Assembly: GCA_031283745.1 (NCBI GenBank)
Contig: JAITBH010000094.1
Location: 1-5,627 of the forward strand
Length of the DNA: 5,627 bases
Source of the DNA: Candidatus Ectomicrobium neotermitis
Lineage (GTDB): Bacteria; Elusimicrobiota; Endomicrobiia; Endomicrobiales; Endomicrobiaceae
Reading direction: 5' to 3'
The notes beneath the pieces are model-generated. The model saw nothing but the letters and a program-made list of their open reading frames with translations, was not told the origin of the DNA and did not search any database. Within the stretch, counting starts at the first letter, position 1; the number at the start of each line of letters is the position of its first letter. The position numbers and the translations under genes were made by a program. Below, in pieces: positions 1-5,627 of this stretch.

Positions 1-83
1 TGGGCAGACAATTGAACATTAAATGCAAATATCGCAAACACAACGAGCAGAATGGATAAAATTTTCGTCTCTAAGTTTTTCAT
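1..83 (-). CDS. N-terminus of a putative exported or membrane-anchored protein (cut by window edge)
   Basis: A reading frame opens with ATG at 83-81 on the minus strand and stays open for 27 full codons to the window edge. The ATG overlaps the TGA stop of mazG as ATGA, a typical sign of translational coupling in an operon. The visible peptide has a short charged start (MKNLETK), then a hydrophobic stretch (about residues 8-21, ILSILLVVFAIFAF), then a polar segment ending in LSA at residues 25-27. This looks like a Sec signal peptide with a possible cleavage site after LSA; an uncleaved N-terminal membrane anchor is the alternative. No strong Shine-Dalgarno is seen immediately upstream, which fits coupling to mazG. 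The mature protein lies outside the window, so no function can be given. Confidence 0.6.
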   Translation of the reverse strand, partial: MKNLETKILSILLVVFAIFAFNVQLSA

Positions 84-478
84 TTATGTTTTATTGCCAA
101 TTTTTCCTTTATTTTTATGTTCTTCCACATCTCTTCAATGTCTGCGATGCTGCTGACTTTATAGTTTCCAAAAATGTGGGGGTGGCGGCGAATGAGCTTT
201 TTGTTGAGCTTGCTGATGATGGTTGCGATATCGAAATCTTTTTTCTCTTTGGCTATTTGAGCGTAAAACACTATCTGCAACAAAATATCGCCAAGTTCCT
301 CTTCCATATTTTCAACATCTTTCTTCCCCACTGCTTGCTTTAGCTCTTTGCTCTCGGAAACCAAATATTTCTGAAGGCTTTCATAAGTTTGCTTTTTGTC
401 CCAAGCACAACCATTTGCCGAGCGAAGTTTTGTCATGATGTCTACTAACTTTTCAAATTCTTTTAGGTATCTTTTCAT
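80..478 (-). CDS. mazG: MazG-family nucleoside triphosphate pyrophosphohydrolase, single domain
   Basis: This 132-residue cytosolic protein should hydrolyse (d)NTPs to the monophosphate and pyrophosphate, a pool-cleaning role known for the all-alpha MazG family. Visible family motifs are LVDIMTKLR (11-19), CAWDKKQT (24-31; usually CPWDxxQT), the metal-binding helix pair ExxE (Glu42, Glu45) and ExxD (Glu61, Asp64), the segment GDILLQIVFYAQIA (63-76), KLIRRHPHIFG (94-104), and a closing W-x-x-I-K-x-x-E-K pattern (118-126). E. coli MazG has two such domains in about 260 residues; this protein has only one. The first Glu of the classical EExxE is Ser41, but the four presumed Mg ligands are kept. 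An in-frame TAA lies directly before the ATG, so the start cannot be further upstream; no clear Shine-Dalgarno precedes it. It sits 50 bp after yifB and overlaps the next gene, so it is probably in the same operon. Confidence 0.9.
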   Translation of the reverse strand: MKRYLKEFEKLVDIMTKLRSANGCAWDKKQTYESLQKYLVSESKELKQAVGKKDVENMEEELGDILLQIVFYAQIAKEKKDFDIATIISKLNKKLIRRHPHIFGNYKVSSIADIEEMWKNIKIKEKLAIKHK

Positions 479-528
479 TTAATTTTTACAATCTTTTACT
501 TAACGCCCCTGCGAAGTTTGACATTGCA

Positions 529-2046
529 TTATTGTCTATCAAAAGCCCTGTATTGAATAGCTTCTGCAACATGAACGCTTTTTATATCGATGCTTGCGTC
601 AAGGTCTGCAATAGTCCGTGAAACTCTTAAAATTCTGTCATAAGCACGGGCTGAAAGCTTTAATTTGTCGATGGCTAATTTCAAAGTTCTCATTCCTTTA
701 TCGTCAACAATGCAGAAACGTTTTATTTCTTTAACGCCCATCTGAGCATTTGAATAAATTTTAAGACCCGCAAACCTCTGGACTTGGGCATTTCGAGCCG
801 CAATAACCCTTTTTCTTATCTCCGAAGAACTTTCCTTTTTCTGATTTTCCCCGATAATCTCGTCAACTTTTAAGGCAGGCACTTCGATATGAATGTCAAT
901 TCTGTCGAGAAGAGGCCCTGAAATTTTGTTCCTGTATTTGCGGATTTGATGCGGGGTGCAAACACATTCCTTTTGGCTGTTGCCAAGATTGCCGCAGGGG
1001 CAGGGGTTCATAGCTGCTATCAACATAAAAGCGGCGGGGAAAACTAAGGTTTTGTTGGTTCGAGAAATTGTTATGCACTTATCTTCTAAGGGCTGCCTCA
1101 AAATTTCTAAAGCCTCCCGCTTAAACTCTGCAAACTCGTCTAAAAAAAGAACACCGTTATGAGACAGGCTCACTTCTCCCGGTTTTGGATAAGACCCTCC
1201 GCCCGCTAAAGCCACGGACGAAATAGTGTGATGAGGATGTCTAAAGGGCCTTCTTTTCATCAGCCCGCCTGCAAAACTTTTTCCCGCCGCAGACCAAATT
1301 TTTGTGGTTTCTATGGATTCGTCAAAGGTCATCGGGGGCAAGATCCCGGCAATTCTCTTGGCTATCATCGTTTTTCCAGAACCCGGAGGGCCGCTCATCA
1401 ACATATTATGCCCGCCTGCCGCAGAAATTTCCGCAGCTCTTTTTGCCGCAAACTGCTCTTTTATGTCTGCAAAATCATCTCCGCCGTCCTCAGAAACTGC
1501 ATTTGCCTTAGGCTTAAAAATATAAGGAACGCAAACTGTCCCGCCGTTTAAAAAAGCAACCACTTCTTTTAATGTCTTAAAGGGAAAAACATTTATCCCG
1601 TCAATTGCCGCCGCCTCTTGAGCATTTTCCGCCGGGACGATGATGTTTTGGAACTTGTCCTTTATTGAAAGAACTATGGGCAAGGCTCCCCGAATTTTCC
1701 TGATAGTTCCATCAAGCGAAAGCTCGCCGACAATGCAAAACTGCTCTAACTTCTCTTTTCGGACCGCCTCCACACAGGCAAGAATGCCGATCGCAATTGG
1801 GAGATCAAGGTATCCGCCATCCTTTTTGATGTCTGCCGGTGCTAAGTTCACCATGATTCTTTTGTTTGGGAAGTCATAGGCGGAATTTTTGATAGCTGCA
1901 AAAACTCTATTTCGAGACTCTTTTACTGCTGTGTCTGCAAGCCCGACAATTGAAATTTCTGGAACACCCGGTGAGATGTAAGTCTCTACCTCAACTAAGT
2001 TCGCTTCAATACCGTTTATTACAGCCGAATAAATTAGCGATAACAT
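529..2046 (-). CDS. yifB: YifB/ComM-family Mg-chelatase-like AAA+ ATPase
   Basis: This 505-residue protein is full length for the YifB/ComM family. In Vibrio, ComM is a hexameric branch-migration helicase that helps integrate DNA during natural transformation; in most other bacteria the role is less clear. From the N-terminus it shows a ChlI/Lon-protease-like domain (about 1-165, with VGLADTAVKESRNRV and NLAPADIKKDGGYLDLPIA). The Mg-chelatase AAA+ core follows, with Walker A GPPGSGKT (219-226), RHPHHTIS (269-276), Walker B LFLDE (300-304), a four-cysteine motif (Cys349, Cys351, Cys361, Cys363, starting NPCPCG) and GPLLDRIDI (377-385). A C-terminal helical lid contains LSARAYDRILRVSRTIADL. I chose the ATG at 2046 because family members begin MLSxxxSAxxxGIxA and a GGGGG Shine-Dalgarno-like run lies 5 nt upstream; an in-frame ATG at 2058 would add MGAF but has no ribosome binding site. 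It is divergent from uxuA and first in its operon. Confidence 0.93.
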   Translation of the reverse strand: MLSLIYSAVINGIEANLVEVETYISPGVPEISIVGLADTAVKESRNRVFAAIKNSAYDFPNKRIMVNLAPADIKKDGGYLDLPIAIGILACVEAVRKEKLEQFCIVGELSLDGTIRKIRGALPIVLSIKDKFQNIIVPAENAQEAAAIDGINVFPFKTLKEVVAFLNGGTVCVPYIFKPKANAVSEDGGDDFADIKEQFAAKRAAEISAAGGHNMLMSGPPGSGKTMIAKRIAGILPPMTFDESIETTKIWSAAGKSFAGGLMKRRPFRHPHHTISSVALAGGGSYPKPGEVSLSHNGVLFLDEFAEFKREALEILRQPLEDKCITISRTNKTLVFPAAFMLIAAMNPCPCGNLGNSQKECVCTPHQIRKYRNKISGPLLDRIDIHIEVPALKVDEIIGENQKKESSSEIRKRVIAARNAQVQRFAGLKIYSNAQMGVKEIKRFCIVDDKGMRTLKLAIDKLKLSARAYDRILRVSRTIADLDASIDIKSVHVAEAIQYRAFDRQ

Positions 2047-2066
2047 AAATGCCCCCATTATTTTTA

Positions 2067-2100
2067 GTGGATGAACCTAAAAAAATCAGGATTCATCCAC
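2067..2100. repeat. Inverted repeat/hairpin in the yifB leader
   Basis: Perfect 9-base arms GTGGATGAA (2067-2075) and TTCATCCAC (2092-2100) are extended by an inner CCT/AGG pair (2076-2078 with 2088-2090) past one bulged A at 2091. This leaves a 9-base A-rich loop. It lies 20 bp before the chosen yifB start. Neither side is followed by a T-run, so it does not look like an intrinsic terminator. It could be an operator for a dimeric regulator or an RNA hairpin that affects yifB translation. The symmetry is seen directly; the role is inferred. Confidence 0.6.
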
Positions 2101-2108
2101 AAAGTATA
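2101..2108 (-). promoter_or_regulatory. Weak candidate -10 element for the yifB operon
   Basis: Read on the minus strand, TATACT occurs at 2107-2102, just upstream of the 2067-2100 inverted repeat. Transcription would start at about 2095, inside the repeat, which would suit an operator there. No good -35 hexamer is found 16-18 bp further upstream (the best is TACCAG), so this is only a possibility. Confidence 0.2.
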
Positions 2109-2126
2109 AAGACTATTTTTTTATGC

Positions 2127-2163
2127 TGGTATCGACTGCGGTGAACTGCTTGGGAGTATACCA
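2127..2163. repeat. Imperfect hairpin in the divergent spacer
   Basis: TGGTAT (2127-2132) pairs with ATACCA (2158-2163). Inside, ACT (2135-2137) pairs with AGT (2155-2157), and GCGG (2138-2141) pairs with CTGC (2146-2149), including one G-U pair, around a TGAA loop. This gives 13 base pairs with small internal loops (CG on one side, TTGGG on the other). It could be a structured leader RNA on the uxuA side or a protein-binding site. I do not recognise it as a known riboswitch class. No homologues were compared, so it may be chance. Confidence 0.35.
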
Positions 2164-2210
2164 AAATACCCTTTTACCACAAAAAGAAAATGGTCAATTT
2201 TTTTGAGCCA

Positions 2211-2266
2211 AAAACCCCTCATTTCTCGTCATAAAAACGACTTTTTGCGGGGCTTTTCTTCTTTTT
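2211..2266 (+). terminator. Weak intrinsic-terminator-like hairpin upstream of uxuA
   Basis: AAAACCCC (2211-2218) pairs with GGGG-C-TTTT (2249-2257, with one bulged C). A smaller inner stem, TCGT/ACGA (2226-2229 with 2237-2240), closes a 7-base loop. A pyrimidine tract, TTTTCTTCTTTTT (2254-2266), follows, as in rho-independent terminators, although the internal loop is large and the tract is interrupted. Read on the minus strand, GGGGTTTTT also resembles a terminator. No gene lies directly upstream on the plus strand, so if it is real it would act as a leader attenuator for uxuA or as insulation between the divergent operons. Confidence 0.35.
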
Positions 2267-2320
2267 GAATTAAGGAGCTGATTTTTATAACATCGCCAAG
2301 ACGTTTAGACGCAAAAGTCG
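2238..2320. repeat. Inverted 11/12-base repeat flanking the candidate uxuA promoter
   Basis: CGACTTTTTGCG (2238-2249) is complementary to CGCAAAAGTCG (2310-2320) except for one extra T. The centres are about 71 bp apart, near seven helical turns. The left copy overlaps the 3' half of the terminator-like hairpin; the right copy lies 10 bp before the uxuA ribosome binding site and contains GAC-N6-GTC symmetry (2308-2319). It could be a pair of operators bridged by a looping repressor, or an alternative RNA pairing. The match is visible; function is inference. Confidence 0.4.
2263..2291 (+). promoter_or_regulatory. Candidate promoter for the uxuA-uxuB-uxaC operon
   Basis: A -10-like TATAAC is at 2286-2291. 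A -35 candidate is either TTTTGA at 2263-2268 (17-bp spacer) or TTGAAT at 2265-2270 (15-bp spacer). Transcription would start near 2298, giving a leader of about 45 nt that carries the right copy of the inverted repeat. The region is AT-rich, so chance matches are likely. A promoter further upstream with a longer structured leader is the alternative. Confidence 0.35.
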
Positions 2321-2330
2321 GTCAAAAAAA

Positions 2331-2336
2331 AGGAGG
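2331..2336 (+). promoter_or_regulatory. Ribosome binding site of uxuA
   Basis: A perfect AGGAGG lies 5 nt before the ATG at 2342 and 11 nt before a second in-frame ATG at 2348. The spacing favours 2342, although family members often begin close to the TFRWYG motif and either start would give a working protein. Confidence 0.8.
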
Positions 2337-2341
2337 AAATT

Positions 2342-3430
2342 ATGCAGATGACATTCAGATGGTATGGAGAAAATTTGGACACAATTCCCGTAAAGTTTAT
2401 TAAACAAATTCCCGGCGTTACGGGGTTGGTTTGGTCTTTTCATGATGCTCAAGCAGGGGATTATTGGCCTTTAGAACGGATAGAAAAAGTGATGGCTTAT
2501 ATTAAAAAAGCTGGCTTCAACGGTGAGGTGGTCGAGAGTGTAAATGTTCACGAAGACATAAAGCTGGGGCTGCCTTCAAGAGCAAAATACATTGAAAATT
2601 ACAAAAACACGCTCAGAAATTTGGGGAAAGCGGGGGTGAAAGTTATCTGTTACAACTTTATGCCTGTTTTTGACTGGACCCGTACTGACCTTTATCGACC
2701 TCTGCCTGATGGCTCAACGGCGCTTTTTTATGAAAAGTCTAAGGTTGAATCTATCAGCCCTTTTGAATTTTTGGAGAACATGAAGTCGCAGAAAGGTCTA
2801 TCGGGGATGCCCGGATGGGAGCCGGAGAGATTGGCGAAGCTAAAGGAACTGTTTGAGGCTTATAAAGGGTTTACGGCTGAAACCCTTTGGGCTAACTTGA
2901 AGTATTTCCTTAGCGAAATCATACCTGTTGCTGAAGAAAGCGGAATTAAGATGGCAATTCACCCTGATGATCCTGCTTGGGAAATTTTCGGTTTGCCGAG
3001 ATTGATAATTTCAAAAGCAAACATCAAACGTTTTTTAGAACTTGTAGACAGCCCTTCAAACGGCTTGACGCTTTGCACAGGTTCTTTAGGCTCATCATCA
3101 TCAAATGACCTGCCCGACATTGTCAGAACTTTTGCCGACAAGATTTATTTTGCCCACATCAGAAATGTTTTGCGTTATCCAAATGGAGATTTCACGGAAG
3201 TTTCTCATCGTGCTTGCGATGGATCGATCGACACTGTTGAGGTAGTCAAAGCCTTTAATGATGCCAATTTCAAGTATTACTGCCGCCCTGATCATGGCAG
3301 GCATATCTGGGATGAGGAAAAACGCGACGGCTTAAAGCCAGGTTATGGTCTTTATGATAGAGCTTTGGGCATAATGTATCTTTGGGGAGTTTGGGATGCT
3401 TTTGAAAAGCTCAAAGGTGCTAAAAAATAA
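2342..3430 (+). CDS. uxuA: D-mannonate dehydratase
   Basis: UxuA dehydrates D-mannonate to 2-keto-3-deoxy-D-gluconate (EC 4.2.1.8), the last step of the glucuronate branch before KDG enters central metabolism. The 362-residue cytosolic protein is within the usual range (E. coli UxuA is about 394). It has the family opening TFRWYG (4-9), then PGVTGLVWSFHD (24-35), VVESVNVHEDIKLG (63-76) and the conserved VICYNFMPVFDWTRTDL (101-117). Likely Mn/Fe ligands of this TIM-barrel enzyme are His207 (in MAIHPDDP), Cys245 (in LTLCTGSLGS), His272 (in FAHIRN) and Asp317 (in RPDHGRHIW). Their spacing agrees with the His-Cys-His-Asp site I recall from the structurally characterised streptococcal enzyme. The C-terminal GYGLYDRALGIMYLWG is also typical. 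It is first in the operon, with a strong AGGAGG ribosome binding site; uxuB follows 30 bp downstream. No truncation or missing key residue is seen. Confidence 0.96.
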   Translation: MQMTFRWYGENLDTIPVKFIKQIPGVTGLVWSFHDAQAGDYWPLERIEKVMAYIKKAGFNGEVVESVNVHEDIKLGLPSRAKYIENYKNTLRNLGKAGVKVICYNFMPVFDWTRTDLYRPLPDGSTALFYEKSKVESISPFEFLENMKSQKGLSGMPGWEPERLAKLKELFEAYKGFTAETLWANLKYFLSEIIPVAEESGIKMAIHPDDPAWEIFGLPRLIISKANIKRFLELVDSPSNGLTLCTGSLGSSSSNDLPDIVRTFADKIYFAHIRNVLRYPNGDFTEVSHRACDGSIDTVEVVKAFNDANFKYYCRPDHGRHIWDEEKRDGLKPGYGLYDRALGIMYLWGVWDAFEKLKGAKK

Positions 3431-3448
3431 GTTAGATGTTTGGATAAA

Positions 3449-3454
3449 AGGAGG
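3449..3454 (+). promoter_or_regulatory. Ribosome binding site that fixes the uxuB start
   Basis: A perfect AGGAGG lies 6 nt before the ATG at 3461. An in-frame TTG at 3440 lies upstream of this site and would put the AGGAGG inside the coding region, so the TTG is very unlikely to be the start. Confidence 0.85.
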
Positions 3455-3460
3455 CAGGAA

Positions 3461-5080
3461 ATGTTGGAATTAAAAAACAAGAAGTATGTGAGAGAACATA
3501 AGGCTGATTTTGCAAAAGCCGGTATTCATGTTGCAGATTTTGACACAGATGCTCTTTATAAACGCACCTATGAAGCGCCTGCTTGGATACATTTTGGTTC
3601 GGGCAATTTGTTTAAGGCTTTCCACAGCGTGCTTGCTCAAGAAATGATCGAAAAAGGTATATGGGACAAGGGAATTATTGTCTCTGATACCTTTATCTAC
3701 GATATGATAAGCAAGGTTTATGAGCCATTTGACAATCTTGTGCTGCAGGTTGTGATGAAAGCTGATGGGACTATAAAGCCTCAGGTTATTTCAAGCATTA
3801 CGGAGGCAATTGCGGCGGATTCTAATGATAAACAATCGTGGGAAAGATTGAAGGAAATTTTTAAGGCGCCATCCCTGCAAGTGGTTTCTTTTTCAATCAC
3901 TGAAAAAGGCTATGACCTCAAGGCTTTAGATGGATCTTATCGCCCTGAGATTGTAAAGCAGTTTGACGGAGGGCCCGCTACACCGACCCATGCGATGATA
4001 AAACTTGCCGCACTTATGCTTGCAAGATACCAAAATGGGCAAAAGCCAATCGCTCTTGTTAGCACCGATAACTTTTCCCACAACGGAGACAAGCTCAAGG
4101 CTGCTGTTTTGGCGGTTGCTAATGAGTGGAAAGCCCGCAATTTTGTTGATCAAGGTTTTATCGATTATCTCGCAGACCCCAAGAAAGTTAGCTTCCCGTG
4201 GAGCATGATAGACAAAATCACTCCCTACCCCGCACCGAAAGTTCAAGAGCAACTCAAAGCTGTAGGTTTTGCAAACACGGATTTAATTCAGATAGACAAG
4301 AACACTGTGTCGGCAGTTTTTGTAAACACAGAAGAGGCTCAGTATCTTGTTATAGAGGATTCTTTTCCTAATGGCAGACCTCCGCTTGAGAAAGTCGGAG
4401 TTTATTTTACGGACAAAGAGACTGTCGATAAGGTTGAGAAGATGAAAGTTTGCACCTGCTTAAACCCTTTGCACACAGTGCTTGCAATTTTTGGTTCTAT
4501 TTTGGGTTTTACATCCATCTCGTCTGAGACAAAGGATGAGGATCTCTTTAAGATTATCAACAAGGTAGGTTATGACGAGGGCATGGCTGTTGTTGTTGAC
4601 CCCGGAATAATAAGCCCAAAGGATTTCATAAAAGAGGTTCTTACGGTTCGCTTTCCAAACCCAAATATCCCTGACACTCCGCAGCGGATTGTTACCGATA
4701 CATCTCAAAAAGTCGGCATTCGTTTTGGAGAGACAATTAAATTGTATTCGCAGAGATCTTTAGACATAAACAAATTAGTTTTCATTCCTTTGACAATAGC
4801 TGCGTGGGCAAGATATTTGCTCGCTTTAGACGACAATGGAAAACCTTTCACCCCAAGCCCCGATCCTTTGCTTTCTCAGCTGCAGGATTTTCTTAAAGGT
4901 GTTGAGCTTGGAAAACCTGAAAGTGCTGAGGGGAAATTGAAACCTATTTTGTCTAACACGAAAATCTTCCAAGTCGACCTGTATGAAGTCAGGTTAGGAG
5001 AAAGAATAGAAGGATATTTTAAGGAACTAATTGCAGGACCCGGTGCGATTAGAAAAACCTTGAAAAAGTATCTCAATTAA
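3461..5080 (+). CDS. uxuB: Fructuronate reductase, mannitol dehydrogenase family (long form)
   Basis: By context this enzyme reduces D-fructuronate to D-mannonate with NADH (EC 1.1.1.57), linking UxaC to UxuA. The 539-residue protein belongs to the polyol-specific long-chain (mannitol) dehydrogenase family. Visible motifs are the N-terminal nucleotide-binding HFGSGN (44-49), SFSITEKGYDL (143-153), DNFSHNG (203-209, with the conserved active-site Asn region), and IDKITP (250-255), a divergent form of the family signature VDRITP. The catalytic segment KVCTCLNPLH (329-338) contains Lys329, Asn335 and His338, and RFPNPNIPDTPQRIVTDTSQ (397-416) is also conserved. It is about 50 residues longer than E. 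coli UxuB (about 486), with a longer N-terminus and a segment between the signature and the catalytic Lys. The motifs alone would also allow mannitol, altronate or arabinitol dehydrogenase; the uxuA and uxaC neighbours decide the call. The start is the ATG behind AGGAGG. uxaC follows after 11 bp. Confidence 0.9.
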   Translation: MLELKNKKYVREHKADFAKAGIHVADFDTDALYKRTYEAPAWIHFGSGNLFKAFHSVLAQEMIEKGIWDKGIIVSDTFIYDMISKVYEPFDNLVLQVVMKADGTIKPQVISSITEAIAADSNDKQSWERLKEIFKAPSLQVVSFSITEKGYDLKALDGSYRPEIVKQFDGGPATPTHAMIKLAALMLARYQNGQKPIALVSTDNFSHNGDKLKAAVLAVANEWKARNFVDQGFIDYLADPKKVSFPWSMIDKITPYPAPKVQEQLKAVGFANTDLIQIDKNTVSAVFVNTEEAQYLVIEDSFPNGRPPLEKVGVYFTDKETVDKVEKMKVCTCLNPLHTVLAIFGSILGFTSISSETKDEDLFKIINKVGYDEGMAVVVDPGIISPKDFIKEVLTVRFPNPNIPDTPQRIVTDTSQKVGIRFGETIKLYSQRSLDINKLVFIPLTIAAWARYLLALDDNGKPFTPSPDPLLSQLQDFLKGVELGKPESAEGKLKPILSNTKIFQVDLYEVRLGERIEGYFKELIAGPGAIRKTLKKYLN

Positions 5081-5091
5081 AGAGGAAACTT

Positions 5092-5627
5092 ATGAAAAAT
5101 TTTATTGACAAAGACTTTCTGCTCTCAACGCCAACAGCAAAAACCCTATACCATGATTTTGCGGCAAAAAAGCCTATCTTAGATTATCACTGCCACATTC
5201 AACCTAAAGACATTGCTGCAAATAAAAATTTTGAAAACATCACTCAGCTTTGGCTTGGTGGGGATCATTATAAGTGGCGTTTGATGAGGGCTGATGGAGT
5301 GGCGGAGAAATATATCACTGGCGACGCACCTGATTTTGAGAAGTTTCAAAAGTGGGCGGGGACGCTTGAGAGAGCAATAGGAAATCCGATTTTCCACTGG
5401 AGTCATTTAGAGTTGCAACGGTATTTTAATGTTGACAAACCCCTGACGACAAACAATGCAAAAGAGATCTGGGATTTGTGCAATGAGAAATTAAAAAGCC
5501 CGAAAATGACCCCTAAAGAAATAATCAAACAGTCGAAAGTTAGGCTGATCTGCACCACCGACGACCCTGCAAGTTCTTTGAAGTGGCATAGCTATATCAG
5601 AGAGGACAAAACTTTTGATGTTCAAGT
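5092..5627 (+). CDS. uxaC: Glucuronate (uronate) isomerase, N-terminal part, cut by window edge
   Basis: UxaC interconverts D-glucuronate and D-fructuronate (EC 5.3.1.12), and often galacturonate and tagaturonate too; it is the entry step of this operon's pathway. The window shows 178 complete codons of a family that is usually about 470 residues; the frame is still open at the edge. Diagnostic features are DYHCHIQP (31-38), whose His33 and His35 form the HxH metal site of the amidohydrolase-like barrel, GDHYKWRLMRADGV (57-70), HWSHLELQRYF (102-112) and ICTTDDP (153-159). An AGAGGA ribosome binding site (5081-5086) lies 5 nt before the ATG, and the gene starts 11 bp after uxuB, so it is co-transcribed. 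All conserved residues expected in this part are present. Confidence 0.95.
   Translation, partial: MKNFIDKDFLLSTPTAKTLYHDFAAKKPILDYHCHIQPKDIAANKNFENITQLWLGGDHYKWRLMRADGVAEKYITGDAPDFEKFQKWAGTLERAIGNPIFHWSHLELQRYFNVDKPLTTNNAKEIWDLCNEKLKSPKMTPKEIIKQSKVRLICTTDDPASSLKWHSYIREDKTFDVQ

Noticed and set aside
487..525. A 12-codon frame on the minus strand (ATG at 525-523) between yifB and mazG.
   Set aside because: It is too short, has no ribosome binding site and no recognisable feature; the gap is an ordinary operon spacer.
956..1879. Several plus-strand frames of 68-107 codons opposite yifB.
   Set aside because: They are shadows of the well-supported yifB coding sequence and show no protein family features.
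2123..2206. A 27-codon plus-strand reading frame (ATG at 2123, TGA at 2204) just before the terminator-like hairpin, as a possible leader peptide.
   Set aside because: There is no Shine-Dalgarno before the ATG, no run of regulatory codons, and the length is easily reached by chance. It also overlaps the 2127-2163 hairpin.
2272..2291. An AAGGAG Shine-Dalgarno-like sequence at 2272-2277 suggesting a second start upstream of uxuA.
   Set aside because: No ATG, GTG or TTG lies at a suitable distance, and uxuA has its own better AGGAGG at 2331-2336.
2291..2330. A CRISPR-like or tandem repeat, because GACG recurs around 2300-2311.
   Set aside because: There are only two short copies 4 bp apart; no repeat-spacer structure exists anywhere in the window.
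3440..3460. A TTG start that would extend uxuB by seven residues.
   Set aside because: The perfect AGGAGG lies downstream of the TTG and is spaced for the ATG at 3461.

Overview
The window holds two divergently transcribed gene clusters separated by a structured spacer of about 295 bp. Base composition is moderately AT-rich. Genes start behind AGGAGG-type ribosome binding sites and sit close together, sometimes overlapping. The gene content suggests a fermentative, probably anaerobic bacterium that consumes hexuronates from plant or host glycans. Gut-type Firmicutes are possible, and so is an Elusimicrobiota-like lineage, but the sequence alone does not settle the phylum.

Left side, minus strand (positions 2046 down to 1): a YifB/ComM-family AAA+ ATPase, then a single-domain MazG nucleoside triphosphate pyrophosphohydrolase, then the first 27 codons of a protein with a signal-peptide-like N-terminus. 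The last gene overlaps the mazG stop codon in an ATGA arrangement and runs off the left edge. The three are probably co-transcribed: DNA-processing and nucleotide-housekeeping genes followed by an exported protein that cannot be identified here.

Spacer (2047-2341): it contains three inverted repeats or hairpins (2067-2100, 2127-2163 and about 2211-2257), a weak candidate promoter (2263-2291) and an inverted 11/12-base repeat (2238-2249 and 2310-2320) that brackets that promoter. Nothing in it is a convincing gene. It is the least explained part of the window.

Right side, plus strand (2342 to the right edge): uxuA (mannonate dehydratase), uxuB (fructuronate reductase, mannitol dehydrogenase family) and the first 178 codons of uxaC (glucuronate isomerase), spaced 30 and 11 bp apart. 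Together they convert D-glucuronate to D-fructuronate (UxaC), then to D-mannonate (UxuB), then to 2-keto-3-deoxy-D-gluconate (UxuA); the gene order is the reverse of the reaction order. The KDG kinase and aldolase, an uptake system and a dedicated regulator are not in the window.

I found no CRISPR, phage, transposon, tRNA or rRNA, and no clear evidence of a new biological system. The observations most worth following up are the spacer structures and the cut-off exported protein.
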